From: Candidatus Dormiibacterota bacterium
GTDB lineage: Bacteria > Chloroflexota > Dormibacteria > Aeolococcales > Aeolococcaceae
NCBI GenBank assembly: GCA_019245575.1
Contig: JAFARE010000002.1
Span: forward strand, 21,706 to 85,705
Reading direction: 5' to 3'
DNA: 64,000 bases
The notes under the pieces are model-generated. The model searched no databases, was not told the origin of the DNA, and was given only the letters and a program-made list of their open reading frames with translations. Of the stretch, positions 24,736 through 32,197 are shown in pieces (the stretch's first letter is position 1; every line of letters starts with the position of its first letter). A program made the translations under genes and the position numbers.

Positions 24736-26306
24736 GGGGCGAACACCTCCGCCAGGGCAGCGCGAACCGACGTCTCGTCAACGGCATGGCCCGTGGACGG
24801 CTCGCCGCGGCGCCGCAGCAGCACCCACGTCACCCCTGATCCGGTCGCCTTCTTGTCGTGCTCGATGCGGTCCAGTAGCGCGCCGGGATCGAAGCCGTGC
24901 GTGCGCGGGAACCCGCAGCGGTCGAGCAGCCCATCCTGCACGGCGATATCGCCGGCGGGGCAGGCCAGCTCGCGCACGCTCAGGCGTCCGGCCACGCGCA
25001 TCCCCAACGCCACCGCCTCGCCGTGCGTGATGTCACCGCTGAAGCCGCCCATCGCCTCCAGCGCGTGCGCCACCGTGTGGCCGTAGTTGAGCGCCTGACG
25101 CGGGCCCGCCTCGCGCTCATCACGCAGGACCACTGCGGTCTTGGCCGCTATGCAGCGCAGCACCGCTTCCTCGATCACGTCGGGGTTGCGCTCCAGCAGA
25201 GCACCGAGGTTGTTGTGGACAAACGCGGCCATATCATCCGAGCCGATCATCGCGTACTTCACAACCTCGGCGAGCGCCGAGCGGAACGCGCGGCCGGGCA
25301 GCGTGTCCAGAACCTCCGTGTCCGCGACAATCGCCAGCGGTTGCCAGAACGCGCCGGCGAGGTTCTTGCCCTGGGACAGGTTAACGCCGGTCTTGCCGCC
25401 GACGGCGCTGTCGACCATGGCCAGGAGCGTGGTCGGCGCATTGATCCAGCCGATGCCGCGCAGATATGAGGCGGCCGCGAAGCCGGCGAGATCGCCCACC
25501 GTGCCGCCGCCAAGGGCCACGACGCAGTCGCCGCGCCGGAGCCTGGCCTGCGCCAGCCGGGACAGCACGTCGCCGGCCGCATCCCACGTCTTGAGCTGCT
25601 CGCCACCCTCGACGTCGATGCGAAACACGGCCATGCCCGCGCTTTCGAGCGACGCGGCGACCGCGTCGGCCGCATCGGCGACGGCGCGGTCGGCGACCAG
25701 CGCGACGCGCGTCGTGCTTTCGGGCAGGTGGCCGGCGATCGACCTGAGCACGCCCGGGCCAGCGTCCACCTCCCAGCGGCGCGGGAGCGCCGGCGCGTCC
25801 ACCTCCAGGGATTGCATCACCGTTTCGGCGACCTGATTCACCGAGCCCACCGATACAACGCGGACCTGGGCTGTCTCGTAGGCCTCGCGTCGGTCGGCGC
25901 GCAGCCGGGCCAGCGCAGTCGCGGGGTCGTCCCCCAGCAGGGGACGGACCGAGCCGTTGCGCAGGCGGCCCAGGAGCACGTCGTCGGGCGCGTCCAGCAG
26001 CACCACGCGGGCATCCTCGAGCAGCGCGCGGCGATTGGCCTCGTCAGCGATGAGGCCCCCGCCGCACGCGATGATGGTGGGCTGCGCCTGGGCGAGCGCG
26101 TGGAGCAGCGCGCGACGCTCATATCGCCGAAACGCCGGTTCTCCCTCCGCGACGAAGATCTCGGCAACGCTTCGGCCCGCGCGCTGCGCGACCTGCTCGT
26201 CGGTGTCGACGCAGTTCCAGCCGAGCCGCCTCGCCAGCTCCGTTGCGACGCTGCTCTTGCCGCTGCCCGGCAGGCCGACGAGCGCGATGCGCTCCGGGGC
26301 GCTCAC
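24732..26306 (-). CDS. aroKB: Bifunctional shikimate kinase / 3-dehydroquinate synthase
   Basis: A 524-residue fusion of two shikimate enzymes. AroK (~1-165) has P-loop GLPGSGKSSVA, DTDEQVAQRAGRSVAEIF, the GGGLI loop and the lid RPLLGDDP. AroB (~180-524) has GGEQLKTWD, GGGTVGDLAGFAAASYLRG, PTTLLAMVDSAVGGKTGVN, and zinc ligands Glu in LAEVVKYAMIG, His in NYGHTVAHALE and His in THGEAVALGM. AroKB fusions are known in several lineages. GTG 26306 overlaps the aroC stop. Confidence 0.95.
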   Translation of the reverse strand: MSAPERIALVGLPGSGKSSVATELARRLGWNCVDTDEQVAQRAGRSVAEIFVAEGEPAFRRYERRALLHALAQAQPTIIACGGGLIADEANRRALLEDARVVLLDAPDDVLLGRLRNGSVRPLLGDDPATALARLRADRREAYETAQVRVVSVGSVNQVAETVMQSLEVDAPALPRRWEVDAGPGVLRSIAGHLPESTTRVALVADRAVADAADAVAASLESAGMAVFRIDVEGGEQLKTWDAAGDVLSRLAQARLRRGDCVVALGGGTVGDLAGFAAASYLRGIGWINAPTTLLAMVDSAVGGKTGVNLSQGKNLAGAFWQPLAIVADTEVLDTLPGRAFRSALAEVVKYAMIGSDDMAAFVHNNLGALLERNPDVIEEAVLRCIAAKTAVVLRDEREAGPRQALNYGHTVAHALEAMGGFSGDITHGEAVALGMRVAGRLSVRELACPAGDIAVQDGLLDRCGFPRTHGFDPGALLDRIEHDKKATGSGVTWVLLRRRGEPSTGHAVDETSVRAALAEVFAP

Positions 26307-27460
26307 CGAAGCTGCGCCACCGCCCGGCGATGCGCCTCGGCGGCGGCCATGAACTCGGTGACCGTGTCTCCCCCGAACTTCTCCAGCGCGGCGCCGGCGA
26401 GCACCCAGGCGAGCATCGCCTCAGCCACGACTGCCCCGGCGGGCACGACGCAGATGTCACTGCGCTCGTAATGGGCATTCACCTCCTCGCCCGACGCGAT
26501 GTCAACGCTGCGCAGCGGCGCGAGCAGCGTGGAGATGGGCTTGAAGTGCACCAGCGCCCAGACGTCCTCGCCGTTGCTCACGCCACCGGTGACGCCGCCC
26601 TGGCGATTGCTGCGGTGCGCGAAGCCCACGCCTTCCTCGTAGCGTGGCTCGTCGTGCACCGCCGAGCCCCGTGAGCGCGCAGCACAGACGGCGGCGCCCA
26701 GCTCGACGCCCTTCACCGACGGGATGCTGCATATGGCCTGGGCGATCCGCCCGTCGAGCCGCAGGTCCCACTGCGCGTAACTGCCAAGACCGGCCGGAAC
26801 ACCCGAGGCGATCACACACGCAGTGCCGCCCAGCGTGTCCTTCGCCTCACGCGCAGCGTCGATCGCATTCACCATCGCCCGCGAGGCATTCTCGTCGGGG
26901 CAGCGCACCGTCGAGCGCCCCACGGCATCCCAGTCGACGCCCGCAACGACCGTCTCGATCGCGACCTCGCCGATGCGCTGCACGTACGAATGCACGTCGA
27001 CGCCCACGCAGCGCAGCAGCGCGCGCGCCACCGCGCCCGCCGCGACCCGCGCCGCAGTCTCGCGCGCGCTGGCGCGCTCCAGCACGTTGCGCGCGTCGTC
27101 GAAGCCGTACTTCAGCACGCCGGCGAGGTCGGCGTGCCCAGGCCGCACACGGGTCACTCGCTTGGCGGTGAAGCCCTCCGCCTCGATCTGCATCGGGCCG
27201 CGCCAGTTCTCCCAGTCGCGGTTGGCGATGGTGATGCTCACCGGCGACCCGAGCGTCACACCTCCTCGCACACCGCCCGTGACGGCTGCCGCGTCCTGCT
27301 CGATCTGCTGCCGCTTGCCTCGCCCGTGCCCGCCCTGCCGCCGCCGCAGGTCAGGCGTGATGTCGCGCGCGGCGTCGAGCGCGAGGCCCGCGGGAACACC
27401 GTCGACGATGACGGTCAGCTGCGGGCCGTGCGACTCTCCGGCTGTCAAAAATCGAAGCAT
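26303..27460 (-). CDS. aroC: Chorismate synthase
   Basis: A 385-residue FMN-dependent enzyme that makes chorismate from EPSP, the last shikimate step. It has MLRFLTAGESHGPQL, then RRRQGGHGRGKRQQIEQD, GSPVSITIANRDWENW, RPGHADLAGVLKYGFDDARNVLERASARET (in two parts), and HRSNRQGGVTGGVSNGEDV. All signature motifs are present and the length is normal. It heads the ~20 kb minus-strand run. ATG 27460 has TAGAAT 8 bases upstream and no Shine-Dalgarno. Its start lies in one arm of the long palindrome at 27448-27744. Confidence 0.96.
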   Translation of the reverse strand: MLRFLTAGESHGPQLTVIVDGVPAGLALDAARDITPDLRRRQGGHGRGKRQQIEQDAAAVTGGVRGGVTLGSPVSITIANRDWENWRGPMQIEAEGFTAKRVTRVRPGHADLAGVLKYGFDDARNVLERASARETAARVAAGAVARALLRCVGVDVHSYVQRIGEVAIETVVAGVDWDAVGRSTVRCPDENASRAMVNAIDAAREAKDTLGGTACVIASGVPAGLGSYAQWDLRLDGRIAQAICSIPSVKGVELGAAVCAARSRGSAVHDEPRYEEGVGFAHRSNRQGGVTGGVSNGEDVWALVHFKPISTLLAPLRSVDIASGEEVNAHYERSDICVVPAGAVVAEAMLAWVLAGAALEKFGGDTVTEFMAAAEAHRRAVAQLR

Positions 27461-27744
27461 CGACGCCGATTCTATGGGCGAACGGCGGATTGCTCCGTTC
27501 AGCTCTGCCCCTGGCGGGTGACGGCAAAGGGGGCAGCGCCGGCCGGAGCAGGATTCCGGGACCCAGGTCAGAAGGTCACGCGCCTCCGCTTGACCACGAG
27601 AGTCCTCGGGCGCCTCCGGAGACCTGGGGTGGAATCCTGCGCAGGACGGCGAGGGTTCCCTTGGCCGGCAGGACCCGCGGAGGTGCAGAGCTGAAACGCC
27701 TTCTGTCCGTCGGGTGTCCGAGAGGCGGGTCGATGCTTCGATTT
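27448..27744. repeat. ~300-bp imperfect palindrome upstream of aroC
   Basis: Nested inverted repeats centred near 27596. Outer arms are AAATCGAAGCATCGAC (27448-27463) with its exact complement at 27729-27744. Next is TTCAGCTCTGC (27499-27509) with GCAGAGCTGAA (27684-27694). The inner arms are GCAGGATTCC near 27548 with GGAATCCTGC near 27631, and CCCAGGTC/GACCTGGG. Small hairpins (GGTCA...TGACC, CGAG...CTCG) fill the tip. The outer left arm includes the aroC start codon and the right arm repeats ATGCTTCGATTT in reverse orientation. It could be an inverted duplication, a rod-like structured RNA or a regulatory hairpin. Confidence 0.75.
27469..27474 (-). promoter_or_regulatory. Putative -10 element for the aroC operon
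   Basis: TAGAAT with 8 bases to the aroC ATG, consistent with a leaderless aroC transcript. It lies inside the long palindrome. Confidence 0.5.
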
Positions 27745-27745
27745 C

Positions 27746-27937
27746 GTGAGAGACCCGCGAGTCGGCGGCCGGCAGCTGATCCTCGTCGGCCGGATGTTCG
27801 AGCGCGAGGGCGACGCGCTCAACGCCGCGCTGGCGTACCGCGAGGCCGTGCTCGGCGGCGACGCGGGCGCTGCGTGCGAGGCGAAGCAGCGCCTCGAGCT
27901 GCTGGCGCGGCGGACCTGGCCTGACCGGCCGCTGTAG
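27746..27937 (+). CDS. Small hypothetical protein, TPR-like
   Basis: A 63-codon plus-strand frame starting at GTG directly after the palindrome; an internal ATG at 27794 would give 47 residues. The sequence reads like a real helical protein: ILVGRMFEREGD, ALNAALAYREAVLGGDA, then EAKQRLELLAR, which spaces Gly, Ala, Tyr and Ala roughly as in one tetratricopeptide repeat plus a capping helix. No Shine-Dalgarno is evident. It ends 7 bases before the convergent PH-domain gene. It is the only plausible plus-strand gene between 7.4 kb and the right end. I do not recognise a family. Confidence 0.45.
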   Translation: MRDPRVGGRQLILVGRMFEREGDALNAALAYREAVLGGDAGAACEAKQRLELLARRTWPDRPL

Positions 27938-27943
27938 GCGGGG

Positions 27944-28468
27944 CTAGAGCGGGCGGGTCGCCGCGGGGCCGCCGCGGAGCGCTTCCATCGCCTCCTGGAG
28001 CGCTGTGTAGAACGCCTGCGCGTGAGGGATGCGATGCAGAACCTCGACGCCGTCACGGCCCGCCGACTCGATCTCGATGTCACCTGCGCCGATGAGGCGG
28101 TCGCCGAGCGGACGCTTGATGGTCGTGTTCTGGATGCGATCCAGCGCGATCGACTCCGTGGTGCGCGAGAGCACGCCGCTCTCCACCACGATGCGCCGGT
28201 CGGTCAGCAGGTACGTGAGCAGCAGCCAGCGCAGGTAGTGATATCCGGTCCACAGCACCACCGCGACCGCGAGGACCACGCCTGCGATGACGCGGGCGCG
28301 TCCTGTGTCGCTGCTGCCGATGTGGCCGGGGATGAGGATCAGCACGATGATGCCGGCCACCAGCGCGAGCAGCCCGAGCGTGATCCAGGGAAACACGATC
28401 ACCGACCAGTGCTGGCGCGACTCGGTGATGGGCCGCTCGTCCGACATCAGTCGTGTGTTTCGAGTCAT
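27944..28468 (-). CDS. PH-domain (bPH2/YdbS-like) membrane protein
   Basis: A 174-residue inner-membrane protein. Two adjacent transmembrane helices (IVFPWITLGLLALVAGIIVL and ARVIAGVVLAVAVVLWTGYH) are followed by a small bacterial pleckstrin-homology domain: LTDRRIVVESGVLSRTTESI, LDRIQNTTIKRPLGDRL, GAGDIEIESAG. The RIQN motif is characteristic of the YdbS/bPH2 family, whose role is unclear (some act in antimicrobial resistance). ATG 28468 overlaps the prepilin peptidase stop (ATGA). It is the last gene of the alaS operon. Confidence 0.88.
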   Translation of the reverse strand: MTRNTRLMSDERPITESRQHWSVIVFPWITLGLLALVAGIIVLILIPGHIGSSDTGRARVIAGVVLAVAVVLWTGYHYLRWLLLTYLLTDRRIVVESGVLSRTTESIALDRIQNTTIKRPLGDRLIGAGDIEIESAGRDGVEVLHRIPHAQAFYTALQEAMEALRGGPAATRPL

Positions 28469-29217
28469 GGTCCCTGGTACAGGATGATCGCCGCGCCGGC
28501 GCAGAGGAACGGACCATACGGAATCGGATCCTTGAGCCGCCGCAGCCGCGCGAGCAGCAGCAGGATCGCGACGCCGCCGCCGAGAAAGATCGCGTAGATC
28601 ACGGCGTACACGGCGCCGATGTGCGCCGCATCCGGCCCTGCGCCGGTCACGGCGCCCACCAGCGCGCCGAGCTTCGCGTCGCCCAGGCCGATGCTGCCGC
28701 GCGACACCACGTTCTGCAGGAAGAAGAACAGCGCGACGCCGCCTGCGCCGATGAGCGCGCGGACGATGGTCAGCCCCGGCGACACCTGCGACAGCGCGAG
28801 GGCCGCGGCGACCGCCGGGTATGTGATGCGGTTGAGGATGAGCCGGTGCTTGAGGTCGAAGGTGACGATGTGCACGAACACCGCCACCCAGAGGAGATGG
28901 ATGGCCAGCCCCCAGCCGGCCGGCTCGTGCGCCGCAAAGGCGCCGAATCCGGCTGCGCCGAGGGCCGGGGACAGCCACCGTTCGAGCCGCGTCCAGCCGT
29001 ACTGCTCTCCCTGCCACGGCAGCGCCGCGGGCGGCTCCGCGCCCTGCTCCGCGGCGGCGGATCGCGCCGCTGCCACGTCGCGTTCGTAGTCGGCCCGCTC
29101 TTCGTCCTCCTCCTCGCGGAGGCGCTCGACGCGTTCGAGGACGGTGACCAGCCAGCCGGAGCCGAGGCCCACGACGGCGCCACCGGCGACGGCCCCCACC
29201 ACCAGCGCCGGGTTCAT
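28465..29217 (-). CDS. Prepilin peptidase (type IV leader peptidase, A24 family) lacking the CxxC domain
   Basis: A 250-residue polytopic membrane aspartyl protease that would cleave class III (pilin-type) signal peptides. The two catalytic aspartates are visible: D121 in VTFDLKHRLILNRITYP and D180 in GLGDAKLGALVG (GxGD). About seven hydrophobic segments are present. The usual cytoplasmic zinc-binding/methylation segment with two CxxC pairs is replaced by a charged helix, ERVERLREEEDEERADYERD, so it may lack N-methylation ability. No pilin or assembly ATPase is seen in the window. ATG 29217 overlaps aroE (ATGA). Confidence 0.88.
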   Translation of the reverse strand: MNPALVVGAVAGGAVVGLGSGWLVTVLERVERLREEEDEERADYERDVAAARSAAAEQGAEPPAALPWQGEQYGWTRLERWLSPALGAAGFGAFAAHEPAGWGLAIHLLWVAVFVHIVTFDLKHRLILNRITYPAVAAALALSQVSPGLTIVRALIGAGGVALFFFLQNVVSRGSIGLGDAKLGALVGAVTGAGPDAAHIGAVYAVIYAIFLGGGVAILLLLARLRRLKDPIPYGPFLCAGAAIILYQGP

Positions 29218-30044
29218 GTGAGCGCGGCCTCCAGCGCCGCCCGCATCACATCGAGGGGCGGTGCGACGCCGGTCCAGATCTCGAAGCTCAGCGCCGCCTG
29301 GCGCACCAGCATGCCGGCGCCGTCCACGGCGGCGAGACCCGCCTCCGCCGCGGCCACGACCAGGTCGACGGGCCGGGGGCGGTAGCGCACGTCCGCGACC
29401 GTACATGAGGGCGGCAGGTCGCGCACGTCGAAGGGCATCTCGTCCAGTCCTGCAGGCGTGGCGTTGACCACGATCCCGGCGGTGCCAAGCGCGGCCATGG
29501 TCTCCGCCCGGTCCCAGCGGGCGGCGCTCACGGCGGCCCCCTGACCGCGGAGGCGCCGCGCCACGTCGCGCGCTGTATCCGGCCGCCGGGCGATCACCGT
29601 CACCGCCGCGACCGGCGCGCGCAGCAGGGCCAGGATCACCGCGGCTGCGGCGCCACCCGCGCCCAACACCACCGCGCGCGCGTCCGGCTCGGGGCGCAGC
29701 CCGGCGTCGTCCAGGCCGGCCACGAAGCCGGCCACATCGGTGTTTGCGCCCATCAGCCGGCCGGCCTCGACGCTGACCGTGTTGACAGCGTCCAACATCG
29801 CTGCGTCACCCACCAGCGCGTCGCACGCGGCGGCGACATGCGGCTTGAAGGGCATGGTGACGTTGCAGCCGCGGTAGCGGCCGCCGCGCAGCTCCGCGAT
29901 GAAACGGGGCAGCTCATCATCGCGCAGAGCACGCAGCTCATACGAACCCTCGATGCCGCACGCGCGCATCGCCGCCTCGTGCACCGTGGCGCTGGGCGAG
30001 GTTCGCACCTGCGGTCCCCCCGCGACGCAGAGACGCAGCGTCAT
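29214..30044 (-). CDS. aroE: Shikimate dehydrogenase
   Basis: A 276-residue NADPH-dependent enzyme reducing 3-dehydroshikimate. The substrate site is NVTMPFKPHVAAACD (catalytic Lys) with NTDVAGFVAGL (catalytic Asp). The nucleotide site is VVLGAGGAAAAVILAL with IARRPDTARDVA. It has VVNATPAGLDEMPFD and the C-terminal DGAGMLVRQAALSFEIWTG. The usual SxSP substrate motif reads RTSPSATVHEAA. It is separated from the other aro genes and sits between ruvX and the prepilin peptidase, an arrangement seen in Gram-positives near alaS. Confidence 0.94.
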   Translation of the reverse strand: MTLRLCVAGGPQVRTSPSATVHEAAMRACGIEGSYELRALRDDELPRFIAELRGGRYRGCNVTMPFKPHVAAACDALVGDAAMLDAVNTVSVEAGRLMGANTDVAGFVAGLDDAGLRPEPDARAVVLGAGGAAAAVILALLRAPVAAVTVIARRPDTARDVARRLRGQGAAVSAARWDRAETMAALGTAGIVVNATPAGLDEMPFDVRDLPPSCTVADVRYRPRPVDLVVAAAEAGLAAVDGAGMLVRQAALSFEIWTGVAPPLDVMRAALEAALT

Positions 30045-30490
30045 GGAGCGCGGTCGCGATGCGCGTCGAGCCAGCTCTGCAGCAGCAGCGCGGCCGCCAC
30101 CGCGTCGATGCTGCGGCGCCGCTTGTCACGCCGCACGCCGGCACTGATCATCTCGCGCTCCGCCTGGGCCGTCGTGAACCGCTCGTCCCACAGGTCGACT
30201 TCGACGCCGAGCTCGGCGCCCAGCGCATCGGCAAAACGGCGCGCGTCCGCCGCAGAGTCACCCTCGCTGCCGTCGAGCCGGCGGGGCAAGCCGACGACGG
30301 CGCAGCGAACGTCGCGCGTCGCCACCTCGCCGCGCAGCCGCGCCCAAAGATCGCGTGAGGTTCGTTCCAGCGTGGCGAGCGGACTCGCGACGGTTCGCGT
30401 CTCGTCGCTCACCGCCAGCCCGACGCGCACGGCGCCGACGTCAACCCCGAGCACACGTCCGCGCCCCTCCGGCCGGCGAGGGGACGTCAC
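30041..30490 (-). CDS. ruvX: Putative Holliday junction resolvase / pre-16S rRNA nuclease (YqgF family)
   Basis: A 149-residue RNase H-fold nuclease; in E. coli the YqgF homologue matures the 16S 5' end. VLGVDVGAVRVGLAVSDE carries the first catalytic Asp, AVVGLPRRLDGSEGDSA the GLP loop, VDLWDERFTTAQAE the Glu and SIDAVAAALLLQSWLD the last Asp. GTG 30490 overlaps the upstream stop (GTGA); the longer upstream frame is a shadow of the previous gene. The alaS-ruvX-aroE linkage is conventional. Confidence 0.93.
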   Translation of the reverse strand: MTSPRRPEGRGRVLGVDVGAVRVGLAVSDETRTVASPLATLERTSRDLWARLRGEVATRDVRCAVVGLPRRLDGSEGDSAADARRFADALGAELGVEVDLWDERFTTAQAEREMISAGVRRDKRRRSIDAVAAALLLQSWLDAHRDRAP

Positions 30491-32193
30491 GACGCGGCGA
30501 TGAAGTTCTCGTCGATCTCGATGCGCGAGGAGAAGAACGGCAGGTAGAACAGGCGGAAGGGAAACTCCGACACGCTCACCGACTGCACCTTGTCGATGCT
30601 GCTCTCGATGATCTTCTGCGCGTCGCCGGGGTTCTTGCCCGCGAGCTGGCTCTTCAAGCCGCCGAGGTTGACGATCGGCTGCGCGAAGTCCGTCGCCGAG
30701 CACGACAGGATCACCGTGCCGTCCGTCGCCGCCTGCGTCACCTGGCAGGGCTGCATGTTGAGCTTGCCCGGGGCCAGCTCGTCACCCTGCGCCACCTGCG
30801 AGTTGAGGTCGGCGATGATGTCGTTGCGCACGTCGACCGCGTTGTACACGGCAGCCGACGCCTGTGCGGTGACATTCACCGTCGACGCGGCGAACTGGTC
30901 GCCGGGATTCGGCAGGTTGGGGCTCACCTTGAACTGGATCGACTTGCCGCCGCCACCCGGATCGACAGCGAACGTCTTGCCCGACGCCATGCTCTGCATC
31001 TGGCTGTTGACCTGGTTGGTCAGGTTCTGCTCGATCTGCGTCAGCTGCGCGTTCCAGCTGTTGACGTCGGAGGAGCTCGCCACCGTGACCTGCTTGGAGT
31101 CGGCGCCGCCGCTGGCCGCGCTGGTGTTGGTCACATGAAAGTCGTGACCCGGCCCCTGGCACTGGCCGAAGTCGTAGTTGCTCTGCGAGCACGGGTCCTG
31201 CGGCCACGCGGTGATCGAATTGGCAGGCACATTGCCCTTTGCCTCGGCGGTGCCGTCCTGCACTGCCAGCTGGTTGTTCGGCGCCACCGAGCCGCAGTCG
31301 CCCTGATTCGCCGGCTGATTGTTGGGGCCGAGACAGAGTGTCGTCGTCTGCGTCGACACGAACGATATGGCGTGGTCAGCGGTCTGGAAGACCTGCCCCT
31401 GCGGCATGTAGACCGTCTGCGGCGCCGGTCCGTTCCAGGAGAACGTCAGCGTTGCCGAAGCAGGTGTGGCAGGGAGTGTCGCCGTGCCGCTCGGCGTGGC
31501 CTGGAAGCTTCCGGCCGCCTGCGCGGTGAGCACGGCCGTGAGGATGTGGTCGCCCTGGTTCGCCGTGCTTGCGTCGGTGCTGCCCTGGATCGTCGCGTTG
31601 CGCGACAGCTGCGCGCCCGCAACGGTCACCGTGATCTTCGCCGACGGCGCCAGCGTGAAGAAGAGCAAAAGTCCGATCACGGCCGCCGCGCCGGCCGCGA
31701 AGTAGAGCGGGCGCCGGCGGTCGCGCCAACGCGACGGCGCGGGCGGGCCCGGCGGCAGTGGCCGCCGCATTTCGGGCCGAGTCGCGACAGCGGCGCCCGC
31801 GGCCGGCGGTCCGAAGTCCGTCGCCGTCCGCGCCGGCGGCTCCTGCACCGCGGCGCCCGCGTAGGCGCGCGTGCCCGCGGTGCGCGATGCGGCGCCCGCG
31901 CCGGCCATGAGCGCACCCAGCTCGATGCCGCGCTCGAACGCGGCCACCGACGCGTACACGGGGAAGCCGTTGGCGCGTGCCAGCTCCTGTATGCGCGGCT
32001 CGTCGCTCACGATCGCGGTGCGCCGCCCCTCACGCTTGCTGAACTGGCTCAGCAGGCGCGCGTTGAGCGGCGTCTGCAGCGCCCTGCTGCCGCGCGGCAT
32101 CACCAGGCCCACCTCGGGGTCCTGCGCCGCGCGCACCTTCTCGATGACGTCCGCGATCTCGTCGTCTGTCCGTGCCTGGACCAGCGTGGGCAT
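30487..32193 (-). CDS. Membrane-anchored protein with N-terminal Rossmann-like domain and baseplate-J-like extracytoplasmic part
   Basis: A 568-residue single-pass membrane protein. The cytoplasmic N-terminus (~1-95) is a small alpha/beta domain with GLVMPRGSRALQTPLNARLLS and REGRRTAIVSDEPRIQELARANGFPVYASV. A Pro/Ala-rich linker, basic residues and one helix (YFAAGAAAVIGLLLFFTLAP, ~164-183) follow. The outer part is Thr/Ser/Gln-rich with several repeated beta segments and four-plus Cys, then SVSEFPFRLFYLPFFSSRIEI. I recall this layout from proteins annotated 'baseplate J/gp47 family' in candidate-phyla genomes, beside pilus-like genes. It is 4 bases downstream of the PilM-like ATPase, so both may build a surface structure (inference). 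Confidence 0.7.
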   Translation of the reverse strand: MPTLVQARTDDEIADVIEKVRAAQDPEVGLVMPRGSRALQTPLNARLLSQFSKREGRRTAIVSDEPRIQELARANGFPVYASVAAFERGIELGALMAGAGAASRTAGTRAYAGAAVQEPPARTATDFGPPAAGAAVATRPEMRRPLPPGPPAPSRWRDRRRPLYFAAGAAAVIGLLLFFTLAPSAKITVTVAGAQLSRNATIQGSTDASTANQGDHILTAVLTAQAAGSFQATPSGTATLPATPASATLTFSWNGPAPQTVYMPQGQVFQTADHAISFVSTQTTTLCLGPNNQPANQGDCGSVAPNNQLAVQDGTAEAKGNVPANSITAWPQDPCSQSNYDFGQCQGPGHDFHVTNTSAASGGADSKQVTVASSSDVNSWNAQLTQIEQNLTNQVNSQMQSMASGKTFAVDPGGGGKSIQFKVSPNLPNPGDQFAASTVNVTAQASAAVYNAVDVRNDIIADLNSQVAQGDELAPGKLNMQPCQVTQAATDGTVILSCSATDFAQPIVNLGGLKSQLAGKNPGDAQKIIESSIDKVQSVSVSEFPFRLFYLPFFSSRIEIDENFIAAS

Positions 32194-32197
32194 GTCG

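Noticed and set aside
27498..27696. Calling the palindrome a 6S RNA gene
   Set aside because: Length and rod shape fit loosely, but I see no confirmed 6S consensus and the strand is undetermined, so it is reported only as a structured element.
27568..28083. Minus-strand 171-codon frame through the palindrome
   Set aside because: It overlaps the PH-domain gene in another frame, is low-complexity Arg/Ser/Ala-rich and has no recognisable start context.
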